A stretch of DNA of 64,000 nt from Polaribacter tangerinus (GCF_038024095.1 NZ_CP150668.1:124001-188000); one strand, 5' to 3'; counted from the first letter of the stretch, positions 1 through 9,573 are shown. Made by a program: numbers and translations. Notes: a model not told the origin generated them from the sequence alone.

Positions 1-1250
1 TTTAAAGCCACGTAACTTTCTGCGAAAACAGCTATGTTTTTATGCCCTTGTTTTTTAAAGTGATTACCTAAAAAGTGAGCATACTCCAAAATAAAATCTG
101 GCTGAAAACTCATTTGCTTTTCTTGAAAAGTTGTTAAAAAATCTGAATTATCTACTGTAAAAGAAGTGTTTTTTTTGGTGTCTACTATTTTAAAATTTGT
201 ACTTCCTGCTTTTTCCATTAACATCACACGCCAAGAAAAACGATATCCTTGTTCATTCCAAAATAATTCTCCAGGATACAAAAGATAACGCCATGGAAAC
301 ATTATTTGAATGATAAAGAAAATACATAAAACGGTTTTAGTAATTTTTTGTCTACTATTTGAAAGCTTTAAAGTAGAAATACTTTGTATTTTTTTTCTAG
401 TGATTAAAATATTTTTAGTTAAAAAATTAATTATTTTTTGATGAAAACTGTTCTCAAAAAAAATAAGTGTAGCAATAATCATTATATAAGGAAACATACC
501 AATAGGAAATAAAACTCTTGTAAAAACATGAAAAAACACAACTGCTATAAAAGCCATGTTTCGAGTTTTTTTGTAAAGTAGTAAAAAAGGAATTGTTAAG
601 TCGTACAACATCCCAGACCAACTCATTGCATAATGAAACCAATTTTGTTGCATAAACGTTTCTCCAATTAAAGGGATATCGAACTTAGAAGGTAGCCAAA
701 TCTTTAAAGGCATAGCTCTAAGTAGCCAATCGGAATTTAATTTTGCTAAGCCAGCATAAAAATATACAATAATTAATAGTAACTTTATGCTATCTATAGA
801 CCATTTCGGGACTTTTAAATACTTTTTACCGTTTAAATAGGCATCTAAAGAAAAATAAGCATTAGCCGGTAAAAAAATGAGAAGAAAACTTACTAAATTA
901 ATAAAGTAATAGTGATTTAAATAGGTTGTTTTATCCATTAACTCAATATACAAGAAGGATAAAAAAAAGATAATTGTGGCGAATCTATATTTATATCCAA
1001 TTGCAATAAAAATTGCAGATAACCCACAAATTAAAAAAATAAAATAAGTGTAATTACCTATAGGTTTTATAAATTCTAACCCCAAATAAGAAAAATGAAA
1101 TTTGGGTAAGAGATATAGTTTTTCTATCCAGCCATTTATCCAAAAACGTAACATACTTACAAACATTAACAGCCCAAAAAGCAAACGAAAAATTGCTAAT
1201 GGGGCTGTATTTGTTTGTGTATTAAAATTATATTTTAATTTAGATATCAC
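1..1250 (-). CDS. HTTM-domain membrane protein (vitamin K-dependent gamma-carboxylase-like), partial
   Basis: The reading frame is open from the left edge of the window to a GTG at 1248-1250; an in-frame TAA lies eight codons upstream, and no ATG precedes the first conserved hydrophobic block (APLAIFRLLFGLL), so GTG is the likely start. The protein has several transmembrane segments in its first 250 residues, then a soluble part cut by the window edge. The segment around TTYLNHYYFINLVSFLL matches the HTTM family, related to vitamin K-dependent gamma-carboxylase. The real substrate of bacterial HTTM proteins is not known to me. It sits 30 bases behind the imelysin gene and is probably the third gene of the operon. 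Confidence 0.8.
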   Translation of the reverse strand, partial: MISKLKYNFNTQTNTAPLAIFRLLFGLLMFVSMLRFWINGWIEKLYLLPKFHFSYLGLEFIKPIGNYTYFIFLICGLSAIFIAIGYKYRFATIIFFLSFLYIELMDKTTYLNHYYFINLVSFLLIFLPANAYFSLDAYLNGKKYLKVPKWSIDSIKLLLIIVYFYAGLAKLNSDWLLRAMPLKIWLPSKFDIPLIGETFMQQNWFHYAMSWSGMLYDLTIPFLLLYKKTRNMAFIAVVFFHVFTRVLFPIGMFPYIMIIATLIFFENSFHQKIINFLTKNILITRKKIQSISTLKLSNSRQKITKTVLCIFFIIQIMFPWRYLLYPGELFWNEQGYRFSWRVMLMEKAGSTNFKIVDTKKNTSFTVDNSDFLTTFQEKQMSFQPDFILEYAHFLGNHFKKQGHKNIAVFAESYVAL

Positions 1251-1280
1251 TTTAATAAAACCTAATCTTTAGTGTTTTTT

Positions 1281-2381
1281 TTAATCGCCGTCTGCATCTA
1301 CATAATCAACACTTATATTAAATGTCTGTATCATATCTACTTTCATTAAGACCACGTTTTTTTGTAGTTCGTCATACGCTTTTGTCATGGCAACATTGTC
1401 TGAGTTTATTTGTATAGAAAAGCTATTGTTTAGTTTTTCTATAGCTGTTTTTGCTATTGTAAATTGATTACTAATACTTGTTGCTAAATCATTTCTATTT
1501 AACGTAATTAAGTAATCATTAAATCCTAGTCCTTTCGTATTTTTACCAAAATGTTTTCCTTCAAAAAGATTTTGTACAGCTGAAAGCGCTTCTAGAGTTA
1601 ATTCTTTAGAAACCGTATTATTGTAAAAAGCTTCTACTTTTTGGGGTAAAGGTGTCGAAGAAAAAATACCAGATGGAATTCCGATTTTATTTGCTCTTAG
1701 TCCTTTTTCGTAATAAAAAATGTAATCATTTACTAATTGATTTACTGAACCAGACAGTGTATTTACTGTATTATTAACAAATACATTTCGTTGTTCTTTA
1801 AAATCTGTAACTACAATATTTGTAAGAGAACTCATTTGCGCTATAACATCATAAAGGTATTTCTTAAAGTTCTCCTTATTAGTATCTATAGTATATTTTT
1901 CTATTATTTTACTATCTGAATTGTCAAGACCAAATAACAGATAATCCAATGCAGGAAAACCTTGAGCGTCGTGGTTATTAGCACTATTTAAGTCGTAACT
2001 GCCATTTTTAATATTATCATCAATATCGGTAACAGTTACCGGATAAATATTTATGTGGAATTTGTATAGAATTTCATTTGCTTTACCAATATTATACATT
2101 TCTATATGTTGCCAAGATTTGTAAGCAGTTAGCCAAGAATTTCTTAATGATTCTAAATTAGCAATATTTGGATTATCTATAAAAGCATTTCCTTCAGTTT
2201 TTAAGAGCGCCATTTTAGAACTAAAGTCTTCATAAGCAGGAATAATAATATTGTCTGCTATATTTGTTAACATTCCTTTTCTGTCGAAGCTATCTTTAAG
2301 AACTGGATTTTCTTCTTCAGTTGATGAACATGAGCTCAGAATAAAAAGTGTAATAATTACGGGGAATATTTTTTTAAACAT
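1281..2381 (-). CDS. Imelysin family lipoprotein (M75-like)
   Basis: A 366-residue lipoprotein with an N-terminal signal ending in the lipobox ILSSC (Cys about residue 18). The segment QGFPALDYLLFG matches the imelysin-family core, where GxHxxE-type residues are replaced by FPALDY as in many Bacteroidetes members. Imelysins are surface or periplasmic proteins related to the EfeO domain and are linked to iron handling; no protease activity is implied here. It lies between the DUF4856 and HTTM genes on the same strand, about 60 bases after DUF4856 and 30 before HTTM, which fits one iron-related operon. The family call is firm; the iron role is inferred from family and neighbours. Confidence 0.88.
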   Translation of the reverse strand: MFKKIFPVIITLFILSSCSSTEEENPVLKDSFDRKGMLTNIADNIIIPAYEDFSSKMALLKTEGNAFIDNPNIANLESLRNSWLTAYKSWQHIEMYNIGKANEILYKFHINIYPVTVTDIDDNIKNGSYDLNSANNHDAQGFPALDYLLFGLDNSDSKIIEKYTIDTNKENFKKYLYDVIAQMSSLTNIVVTDFKEQRNVFVNNTVNTLSGSVNQLVNDYIFYYEKGLRANKIGIPSGIFSSTPLPQKVEAFYNNTVSKELTLEALSAVQNLFEGKHFGKNTKGLGFNDYLITLNRNDLATSISNQFTIAKTAIEKLNNSFSIQINSDNVAMTKAYDELQKNVVLMKVDMIQTFNISVDYVDADGD

Positions 2382-2439
2382 AACTTAAATGTGTTGAATT
2401 AAAAATTATCTATACGAAAGTTTTTTTGTTAATTAAAAA

Positions 2440-3627
2440 TTAACTACCAGCTTGCTCCAAAGTGAAATTAAATTTTGCTGAAATTGCTGTAGCCATATCA
2501 TCTAGTGTTTTATTAGTTACACTCCAAAAACCGTCTTCTTTCATGAGGGTATTTATAAAGTTATCTACTTCAGATTTTGAAAAATAAGGCATATTTGTGT
2601 TAGGATTGTTAGTAAATTGTAGACTATAAATAAAACCAAAACCTTCAGATAAATCATGAAAAGCAGTTCCCTTATCATTTGCTAACGTTGCTTTTGCGAC
2701 CTGTAAATAGTATACTGCTCTAATTCCTATAATTTCAGATATTTTTTCCTTTAAAATGGCAATTTGATCATCTCTCGTTATGTAGTCTTTCGCAACAATT
2801 GCTGCTCTACCCAATTTAAAAGCATTATAAATATCATCTGCAATACCTTTAAAATCTGCATCTCCCTCAACTCTATTTAAATATTTATTTAAATAACTAT
2901 CTACATTTAAAATAGGAGATTCAATATTCGGTTCATTACCATACATGTAGCCAAATGCTTCATCCCATTTATGCTCCATATTCGTGTAGTTTTTTCCACT
3001 TACTAGAACATCTCCGTTGTTATCAGTTATGTTTGTACCAGCATCTAAAACAGCCTTACTTAGGTAGTTATTTAATATTTGATCTGTCATAAGTGCTCCG
3101 ATTAATCCTTTCACAAAAGCTTGATCATACTCTAAACCCTTTGCATTTACCCATCGAACTGGTCCGCCACCAGCTTCTTGAAGTTGTCCAGCAACACCTT
3201 TCGAAGCATTGTTGTTCCAGTATGGAAAAACATTATTTACTTGCCCAATAATCCAAGAATCAAAATCAGCTTTTATAGCTTGTGAGTCAGTAGTATTTGA
3301 AGAAAATAAATCTGTTGATGCAGCAACTTTACTTCTAATATTTTTAGATGATAAATTTAAATTTGATTCTTTAAAGTTATTCTCTCCAGCTTCATGAGAA
3401 AATTTACCTGCTAATGATGATATATCTTCTTCTGTGGGTTTTAAAAATGCTTTTGCCAATTCATCTCCCATTCTTATTCTAGAAGTTTGACCAGGAAAAC
3501 TAACTGTACTTTCTCCGTTACGCTCAAATTTATAGGTATTTGGAGCAATTGTTGTTATGTTTTCATTACTACTATTGCAAGCGAATAATACACTAGAAAT
3601 TGATAAAATAATAAATACTTTTTTCAT
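2440..3627 (-). CDS. DUF4856 domain lipoprotein
   Basis: A secreted lipoprotein of about 395 residues. I chose the ATG at 3627 (MKKVFIILSIS, lipobox LFAC) rather than the in-frame ATG at 3666, because a strong promoter at 3668-3698 would place the transcript start near 3661, and because 3627 gives a clean lipoprotein signal. The body fits DUF4856: acidic and helical, with an N-terminal motif YKFERNG and repeated MGDELAKAF-like helices. The family has no proven function, but it commonly precedes imelysin genes in this group. It is the first gene of the operon. Confidence 0.85.
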   Translation of the reverse strand: MKKVFIILSISSVLFACNSSNENITTIAPNTYKFERNGESTVSFPGQTSRIRMGDELAKAFLKPTEEDISSLAGKFSHEAGENNFKESNLNLSSKNIRSKVAASTDLFSSNTTDSQAIKADFDSWIIGQVNNVFPYWNNNASKGVAGQLQEAGGGPVRWVNAKGLEYDQAFVKGLIGALMTDQILNNYLSKAVLDAGTNITDNNGDVLVSGKNYTNMEHKWDEAFGYMYGNEPNIESPILNVDSYLNKYLNRVEGDADFKGIADDIYNAFKLGRAAIVAKDYITRDDQIAILKEKISEIIGIRAVYYLQVAKATLANDKGTAFHDLSEGFGFIYSLQFTNNPNTNMPYFSKSEVDNFINTLMKEDGFWSVTNKTLDDMATAISAKFNFTLEQAGS

Positions 3628-3667
3628 TTTATTAAGATTAATTATAAATAATATTTTTAAACTCATG

Positions 3668-3698
3668 CAAATATAAATCGTAAAACGGATATTAACAA
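3668..3698 (-). promoter_or_regulatory. Bacteroidetes-type promoter for the DUF4856-imelysin-HTTM operon
   Basis: On the minus strand a TTG-containing -33 element (TTGTTAA) is followed, 19 bases after TTGT, by TATATTTG, a perfect TAnnTTTG -7 element. The inferred transcript start is about 3660, leaving a leader of about 33 bases before the chosen ATG. Confidence 0.65.
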
Positions 3699-3700
3699 GA

Positions 3701-3719
3701 TTTATTTAGAATAAATAAA
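3701..3719. promoter_or_regulatory. AT-rich inverted repeat next to the iron-operon promoter (possible operator)
   Basis: TTTATT and AATAAA arms flank TAG, directly upstream of the -33 element. Position and symmetry resemble a Fur-type operator, but arms this AT-rich are weak evidence in this genome. Confidence 0.25.
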
Positions 3720-3833
3720 AATAAAATTCAAATCAATTAATTATGAGATGGTTAACTATTAAGGTTTTATAATAAGTACAACTAATTTTCTAATATCTTC
3801 AGCATTTTCATTTTTTTGGAATATAAATAGCTA

Positions 3834-4089
3834 TTAGTTCACTATTATTTTTAGATAAGAAAGGAATACAAAACCTATTATCAAGTAATCTAAAAAAAAA
3901 ATATTATAAATTGTTTGTGAATTTAAAGGAGCTAAATTTACATACCAAGATTCATGTTTATTGTCAATTAAATACCTTATAAATAGGTGCTTGTGTCTCT
4001 ATTTTTTTACCATAATCTAAAGCGCGTTTTAACAGTTCTAATTTTGGGAAGCCTACACAGGAACTTTTGTTTTTAAAGTAATTTATAAA
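3834..4089 (-). pseudogene. Probable decayed gene relic in a 468-base gap
   Basis: Two overlapping minus-strand frames, neither with a start codon, read like one protein broken by a frameshift. The first (4089 to 3964) includes PKLELLKRALDYGKK and ends in a stop. The second, one frame over, continues with YLIDNKHESWYVNLAPLN and then a hydrophobic tail to stops at 3834. Both look protein-like (mixed polar and aromatic residues), unlike the poly-Lys/Asn noise of this AT-rich DNA. I do not recognise the family. The rest of 3720-4134 shows nothing I can support. Confidence 0.35.
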
Positions 4090-4134
4090 CTACAGTAAGT
4101 TGTAAAGATTCCAAAAAAATCACATAATATAAAA

Positions 4135-4998
4135 CTACACTCCATTAAAAACCTCCAAAGCCTTGTTATAAGCACTTTCAAAACTCATAGGTTTTATGTT
4201 AGTATCTACTTTTTGAGCTGTAAAATAAGATAATAATTTTTCTGTAGGCATATTACCAGTTAATTCATCTTTTGCCATGGGGCATCCTCCATAGCCTTTT
4301 ATGGCACCATCAAACCGATTACAACCAGCCAAAAAAGCGGCATTTACTTTCTCATGCCATTTATTTGGTGTGGTATGCAAATGTGCGCCAAACTCTATAG
4401 ATGGGAAAGCAGGTATTAAATTCGAAAATAAGTATGATATTTCTTTGGGAGTAGAAGAACCTATAGTATCAGATAATGATAAAATTTTCACTCCCATTGT
4501 GGCTAATTTTTGTGTCCATTCTCCCACAATATCAACATTCCACGGATCACCGTAAGGGTTACCAAACCCCATAGATAAGTAGGCAACAACCTTTTTATTT
4601 TTCTTGTCTGCTAAAGAAAGTATTTCTTCTAAAGTAACAATAGACTCTGCAATTGTTTTATGAGTATTTCTCATTTGAAAATTTTCTGATATAGAAAATG
4701 GATATCCCAAATAATCAACTTCTTCAAACTGAACAGCATCTTTTGCACCTCTAGTATTGGCAATAATAGCCAACAATTTACTAGCAGTATTTGAAAGGTC
4801 TAATTTTGATAAAACAGCGGCTGTATCTCGCATTTGTGGAATGGCCTTTGGCGATACAAAACTTCCAAAATCAATAGTATCAAAGCCAACTTTTAGTAAC
4901 GAGTTAATGTACAATGCTTTTTTTTCAGTGGAAATAAAATGAGATTTTATTCCCTGCATTGCGTCTCTTGGGCACTCAATAATTTTGACTTTTTTCAT
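4135..4998 (-). CDS. Hydroxymethylglutaryl-CoA lyase
   Basis: A 287-residue TIM-barrel lyase of the HMGL-like family, which splits HMG-CoA into acetyl-CoA and acetoacetate in leucine or ketone-body breakdown. The N-terminal motif ECPRDAMQG stands for the usual VGPRDGLQ; GAHLHTT holds the metal-binding histidines; and the glycine/cysteine loop GYGGCPMAKDELTGN near residue 235 is the signature catalytic-Cys region of true HMG-CoA lyases, which separates it from isopropylmalate synthase. The ATG at 4998 is preferred to the TTG one codon before. A TATCTTTG -7-like word ends five bases from that TTG, so the mRNA may have almost no leader. Confidence 0.88.
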   Translation of the reverse strand: MKKVKIIECPRDAMQGIKSHFISTEKKALYINSLLKVGFDTIDFGSFVSPKAIPQMRDTAAVLSKLDLSNTASKLLAIIANTRGAKDAVQFEEVDYLGYPFSISENFQMRNTHKTIAESIVTLEEILSLADKKNKKVVAYLSMGFGNPYGDPWNVDIVGEWTQKLATMGVKILSLSDTIGSSTPKEISYLFSNLIPAFPSIEFGAHLHTTPNKWHEKVNAAFLAGCNRFDGAIKGYGGCPMAKDELTGNMPTEKLLSYFTAQKVDTNIKPMSFESAYNKALEVFNGV

Positions 4999-5101
4999 CA
5001 ATTCAAAGATATAGAAACAAACCGATTCTTAAAATAGATTTTTTGCCAAATATTGCTAAACTTCTTCGTTCGCTTACATACTTAAAATAAGTAAAGAAAT
5101 A

Positions 5102-5131
5102 TTTGTGCAAATTATTCGAAACATACATTTG
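5102..5131 (+). promoter_or_regulatory. Orphan consensus promoter pointing into the convergent LysE gene
   Basis: TTTG, 18 bases, then TACATTTG: a near-ideal Bacteroidetes promoter on the plus strand. No plus-strand gene follows; the next gene rightward is the minus-strand LysE gene, whose 3' end is 80 bases away. It may drive a small or antisense RNA, or be chance. Confidence 0.4.
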
Positions 5132-5211
5132 TAAAAAGAGAATTATTAATAACTCTACTCGCAAATATTTTAAACTATTATAAGATTACTTTGGTTAAAA
5201 AGGACTAATTT

Positions 5212-5826
5212 TTACCATAAAATTAGAATGGCAATACACACAAAAACAACAATTTGTGCCCATTTAAAAAAAAATCCGATTTTAGAATATTTATTTATAA
5301 AATTAGTTACTGTACTTCCTAAAAGTGCGAAACTACCAAACACTACAAAAGACACGGTTATAAAAATTACCCCAAGTATAAAAAACTGAATTGTAGTACT
5401 TAAGGTGTTAGAAAATAAAAATTGAGGAAAAAGTGCTAAGAAAAATAGCGTAACTTTTGGATTTAGAACATTCATTAAAAATCCCTTTTTAAATAAACTA
5501 ACGGCACTTTTTTTCGTAACATTATCCGAATTTAATACAATTGTAGCATCACTCTTATAAACAGAATAAGCCAAAAAAATAAGATAACAAGCACCTATTA
5601 TTTTTAATGAATTAAAAAGAAAATAGTGTTGTTGTATAATTGCAGAAACACCAAAAGCAACCAACGATGTATGAACTAAACAACCAAACATAAGACCAAA
5701 AATAATAGCAAAACCTTGTTTTTTTCCGAATATAATACTTTGCGTTAACACAAAAATATTATCTGGCCCAGGAGACATGGCCAAGATTGTAGTTGCAAAA
5801 ACAAAGGTAAATAGTGTTTCTAACAT
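5212..5826 (-). CDS. LysE family amino-acid exporter
   Basis: A 204-residue inner-membrane protein with about six transmembrane segments. The motif AMSPGPDNIFVL near the N-terminus is the LysE/RhtB hallmark, and FLMNVLNPKVTLFF is the second conserved loop. It should export an amino acid or similar small molecule; the substrate cannot be told. The ATG at 5826 is chosen over an upstream TTG, which would overlap the stop of the preceding gene. The VF530 gene ends 10 bases upstream on the same strand, so the two are probably co-transcribed. Confidence 0.88.
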   Translation of the reverse strand: MLETLFTFVFATTILAMSPGPDNIFVLTQSIIFGKKQGFAIIFGLMFGCLVHTSLVAFGVSAIIQQHYFLFNSLKIIGACYLIFLAYSVYKSDATIVLNSDNVTKKSAVSLFKKGFLMNVLNPKVTLFFLALFPQFLFSNTLSTTIQFFILGVIFITVSFVVFGSFALLGSTVTNFINKYSKIGFFFKWAQIVVFVCIAILILW

Positions 5827-5836
5827 TTTATGGCAA

Positions 5837-6058
5837 CTAGTCAATCATATTTTTTAAATAAAAATCTTCTACTTTTTTTCTGGCCCAAGGTGTTGTTCTA
5901 AGAAATTTTAAACTAGATTTATAGGTAGGATTATTTTTAAAAGCATTAATATTTAATAAATAACCAAGCTCATCCCAACCATATTCTAAAAATAGCTGTT
6001 CTAACATGGTTGCTAGTTTTATGCCGTGTAGTGGGTTGTTAGGTTGTTCTTTGCTCAT
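5837..6058 (-). CDS. VF530 family DNA-binding protein (DUF2132)
   Basis: A 73-residue protein covering the whole VF530 domain: [34 protein letters not shown] and TPWARKKVE are all family-conserved blocks. Members are small helical proteins annotated as DNA-binding on the basis of the Vibrio structure; cellular role unknown. The same-strand LysE gene follows closely. A TATTTTTG word at 6101-6108 could be its -7 element, but no -33 element is evident. Confidence 0.88.
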   Translation of the reverse strand: MSKEQPNNPLHGIKLATMLEQLFLEYGWDELGYLLNINAFKNNPTYKSSLKFLRTTPWARKKVEDFYLKNMID

Positions 6059-6262
6059 AATAATATCCGAAAGTTTAAATAATTAAATTGTTCTAAATCA
6101 CAAAAATACAGTTTCAAAAATTGATGTAAAAGTTTATGTGTCAATTTAAAAATATAAGAGAATTAAAAGGTGAAAAACATTCTTCATATTATATAGTGTA
6201 AAGTAATGGCTAATTATGATTTTTTCAATAATTTAGCTAAAAATTTTAGAAATAAACAATCA

Positions 6263-7348
6263 ATGAAAAACATAGCATTAAATGATGTACATATTGCTCT
6301 TGGCGCAAAAATGGTACCATTTGCAGGTTTTAATATGCCTGTTCAATATGAAGGTGTAACTATAGAACATAATACGGTTAGAGAATCTGTTGGTGTTTTT
6401 GATGTTAGCCATATGGGAGAGTTTTTAGTAAGTGGAGAAAATGCCCTAGCTTTAATTCAAAAAGTAACTTCTAATGATGCTTCTAAACTAGCTATTGGAG
6501 ATGCTCAATATAGCTGTTTTCCGAATGAAGAAAATGGTATTGTTGATGATTTAATTTGTTATAGAATTAAAGAAGATACCTACTTACTAGTTGTAAATGC
6601 CTCTAATATAGAAAAGGACTGGAACTGGATTTCTAAGTATAACCAAACTATTAAAGCAGATATAAAAAACATATCAGACAATTATTCTTTATTAGCCATT
6701 CAAGGACCAAAAGCCATTGAGGCAATGCAACCATTGTCTTCCTTAGATTTGGCAGATATTCCGTTTTATAAATTTAAAATAGGAGATTTTGCCGGCATAG
6801 AAAACGTAATTATTTCTGCAACTGGTTATACAGGTTCTGGTGGTTTTGAAATTTATTGTAAAAATGAAGAAGTTGCCCAAGTTTGGACTAATGTTTTTAA
6901 GGCTGGAAAGAAATTCGGAATCAAACCGATAGGGTTGGCAGCAAGAGATACTTTGCGTTTAGAAATGGGATATTGCCTATATGGAAATGATATAAATGAC
7001 AGCACTTCTCCTATTGAAGCGGGTTTAGGATGGATTACAAAGTTTACTAAAGATTTTGTAAACCACGAAGCATTGGCTCAAGAGAAAGCAAATAAACCAT
7101 CACGTAAGTTAGTAGCTTTTGAATTAGATGAACGAGGTATTCCTAGACATGGATATGATATTGTAGACGAACAAGGTAATATTATTGGAAATGTTACTTC
7201 AGGAACTATGAGTCCGAGTTTGCAAAAAGGAATTGGTTTAGGATATGTACCTTTAGCATTTGCAAAATTAGGAACTAAAATTTTCATTCAAGTTCGTAAA
7301 AAAGCCATACCTGCAACATTGGTTAAACTTCCTTTTTATAAAGGATAA
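6263..7348 (+). CDS. gcvT: Glycine cleavage system T protein (aminomethyltransferase)
   Basis: A 361-residue folate-dependent aminomethyltransferase that moves the glycine methylene from lipoylated GcvH to tetrahydrofolate. Diagnostic blocks: [16 protein letters not shown] near the N-terminus, [29 protein letters not shown] (catalytic Asp region), [11 protein letters not shown] and [19 protein letters not shown]. The ATG at 6263 starts the protein at the family position ([10 protein letters not shown]); an ATG at 6206 would add 19 residues not seen in usual GcvT. A terminator follows at once, so the gene seems monocistronic. The other gcv genes are not here. Confidence 0.95.
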   Translation: MKNIALNDVHIALGAKMVPFAGFNMPVQYEGVTIEHNTVRESVGVFDVSHMGEFLVSGENALALIQKVTSNDASKLAIGDAQYSCFPNEENGIVDDLICYRIKEDTYLLVVNASNIEKDWNWISKYNQTIKADIKNISDNYSLLAIQGPKAIEAMQPLSSLDLADIPFYKFKIGDFAGIENVIISATGYTGSGGFEIYCKNEEVAQVWTNVFKAGKKFGIKPIGLAARDTLRLEMGYCLYGNDINDSTSPIEAGLGWITKFTKDFVNHEALAQEKANKPSRKLVAFELDERGIPRHGYDIVDEQGNIIGNVTSGTMSPSLQKGIGLGYVPLAFAKLGTKIFIQVRKKAIPATLVKLPFYKG

Positions 7349-7365
7349 AGTATAAACGTATTAAT

Positions 7366-7391
7366 AAAAGCCTCACAAAAGTGGGGCTTTT
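7366..7391 (+). terminator. Rho-independent terminator after gcvT
   Basis: A stem of AAAAGCCTCAC and GTGGGGCTTTT with an AAAA loop (one G-T pair), 17 bases after the gcvT stop. It is AT-flanked and could work on both strands. Confidence 0.8.
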
Positions 7392-7432
7392 AATTAAAAT
7401 TTTCATCCCAAAATATAAAACCTCATTAAAGC

Positions 7433-8551
7433 ATGAATTGTTTGTTAACAGGTAGCTCAGGAATAGTTGGTAGTCACATAATGTTTGAGTGGATTTACAA
7501 AGCATTAGTAGAAAAAACTGTAAATCATTTATTTGTAGTAATAAGAAACAACAAAAAACCTGCAAAAGATAGATTGTTGGCGATTTTAAATGACAGCTCC
7601 AGACCTCATTTTTTAAATGATTTTTCTATGGCAGATTGTTTATCAAAAATAACCGTTATCCCATCAGATTTATCAAATATCAAAAAACAAACCTTAGAAA
7701 AATATAACTTTAGCACTGTAATTCATTGTGCAGGCTCCACTAGCTTGCAACATACCACAGATTCTAAAGAAAAAGTACAACATCAAAACTTTAATGTTAC
7801 CAAGCAATTATTAACTGAATTACCGCACAATGTAAAACGATTTTTGTACATAAGTACAGCGTATTCATTCGGAATACAAAAAGATAAGGTAACCGATACA
7901 ATTGCAAATTTTAAGGTTCAAGAGTTTAGAAACCCTTATGAAAAGTCTAAGTACGAAAGTGAAAAATATGTTAGCGAAACCTGTGCCAAAAAAAATATTA
8001 TATCTCAAATATTAAGGCCTAGTATTATTTGTGGTAGACTAATTGATGCTCCTTTTTTTGAAACCCCAAAGTTTGATGTATTTTATGCGTGGGCAATTTT
8101 TCTAAATAAGTATGCTCGTAAAGCATCTTCAGATTTTAGAATTTGGATTGATCAAAAAAGTGGGTTAAATATTGTGCCTGTAGATTTTGTAGCCAAAGCA
8201 GTATTACATGCTTTTTTACAACCTAATATTAAAGAATTAAATATTGTAAACCCAACGCAAATACTACATAAAAATTATGTAGGAGATGTGTTACGATACT
8301 TTAAAATTAATGCTTTTAATTACGTTTCGGAAAGGCCAGAGAACTTAAATAATTTCGAGCAATTGTATTATAAAACTATTGGGGTAGTTTTCGAAAAGTA
8401 CATTTCTGTTCCAGATTTGCAGTTTCAATCAGAAACTATTTTAAAGTTTATAAACCAACTAAATTTGAGTACTAACTTGGGGGTACATGAAAACTTTATG
8501 AAACTTATAGATTTTTCTGTGAAAAAAGAATTTAAAAGTAGTTATGCTTAA
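7433..8551 (+). CDS. NAD(P)-dependent extended SDR, thioester-reductase/fatty acyl reductase-like (NAD_binding_4)
   Basis: A 372-residue Rossmann protein. The N-terminal LLTGSSGIVGSHI is the GxxGxxG nucleotide motif. YISTAYSFG followed by NPYEKSKYESEKYV gives the YxxxK catalytic pair, and LRPSIICG is typical of the male-sterility/NAD_binding_4 group that reduces thioester-linked acyl chains. No membrane segment or carrier domain is seen. The substrate is unknown. It lies between two terminators with the YdjM-like gene, 23 bases before that gene, so they probably share a transcript. Confidence 0.75.
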   Translation: MNCLLTGSSGIVGSHIMFEWIYKALVEKTVNHLFVVIRNNKKPAKDRLLAILNDSSRPHFLNDFSMADCLSKITVIPSDLSNIKKQTLEKYNFSTVIHCAGSTSLQHTTDSKEKVQHQNFNVTKQLLTELPHNVKRFLYISTAYSFGIQKDKVTDTIANFKVQEFRNPYEKSKYESEKYVSETCAKKNIISQILRPSIICGRLIDAPFFETPKFDVFYAWAIFLNKYARKASSDFRIWIDQKSGLNIVPVDFVAKAVLHAFLQPNIKELNIVNPTQILHKNYVGDVLRYFKINAFNYVSERPENLNNFEQLYYKTIGVVFEKYISVPDLQFQSETILKFINQLNLSTNLGVHENFMKLIDFSVKKEFKSSYA

Positions 8552-8574
8552 ACCTATAATTTAAAATTTAATCG

Positions 8575-9573
8575 TTGGATTCGTTAACCCAAATAGTATT
8601 AGGAGCCGCAGTAGGAGAAGCTATTTTAGGAAAAAAGATAGGTAACAAAGCAATGCTTTATGGAGCTATAGCAGGAACAATACCCGATTTAGATTTTTTA
8701 TTTTCCTATTTTACAGATACTGTAACTGCTCTAGAAATTCATAGAGGTTTTACACATTCTTTATTTTTTTCTTTATTCTTCTCTCCTATTTTAGGAATTC
8801 TGGTAAGTAAATATGAAAAATACAAAAGCGTAAAAGAATGGAGCCTACTTTTTTTTCTAGGCTTTTTTACTCATGCACTTTTAGATGCGCAAACGAGTTG
8901 GGGAACACAATTGTTTTGGCCATTTGAAATGCCATTAGAATTTAAAAATATTTTTGTAATCGATCCATTATATACATTACCTTTTTTAGTTTTTTTATGT
9001 TTAGCGATGAAACAAAATAGAAAATCAAAAAAGCGAATGATATACAATTACCTGGGTATAACCATAAGTAGTTTATACCTTTTACTTACCATCGTTTTAA
9101 AAGGAATTTCTTACAATACTTTTACACAAGAATTGAATTCTCAAAATATTCGTTACAAAGAAATTAAAACGAAACCTACCCCTTTTAATTCTGTTTTGTG
9201 GAGTGCAAATGTAGAAACTGATAGCTCTTTCTTAATAGGATACAGCTCTTTTTTTGATAAAAAACCAATATACTTTTCCGAATACCCTAAAAATCATCAT
9301 TTGTTAGGGAATTTGGTAAATCACCCAAAAGTTCAACGAATGATATCTATTTCTAAAGGTTGGTTTACCATAAATAAAATTGGCTCAAACTTGTATTTTA
9401 ACGATTTAAGATTTGGACTATTAAGCATACAACCAAATGCTAAAAATTTTGTTTTCAAATACAAAATTGACATCGATAAAAATGGCACTCCCTATTTTAT
9501 TGAAACCACCAAAAACAAATCTGACGGAAAAAAACTCTTAAAAGACTTAATACAGAGAATTTCTGGTAATTAG
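8575..9573 (+). CDS. YdjM-type membrane-bound metal-dependent hydrolase
   Basis: A 332-residue inner-membrane protein. It starts with TTG: the reading MDSLTQIVLGAAVGEA is the canonical N-terminus of this family and no ATG precedes it. Metal-ligand motifs are visible: GTIPDLDFL, HRGFTHSLFF and FFTHALLDA. Four to five transmembrane segments fill the first 190 residues, followed by a soluble C-terminal part. Relatives are annotated as metal-dependent hydrolases (YdjM/LexA-regulated type) without a firm substrate. Confidence 0.85.
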   Translation: MDSLTQIVLGAAVGEAILGKKIGNKAMLYGAIAGTIPDLDFLFSYFTDTVTALEIHRGFTHSLFFSLFFSPILGILVSKYEKYKSVKEWSLLFFLGFFTHALLDAQTSWGTQLFWPFEMPLEFKNIFVIDPLYTLPFLVFLCLAMKQNRKSKKRMIYNYLGITISSLYLLLTIVLKGISYNTFTQELNSQNIRYKEIKTKPTPFNSVLWSANVETDSSFLIGYSSFFDKKPIYFSEYPKNHHLLGNLVNHPKVQRMISISKGWFTINKIGSNLYFNDLRFGLLSIQPNAKNFVFKYKIDIDKNGTPYFIETTKNKSDGKKLLKDLIQRISGN

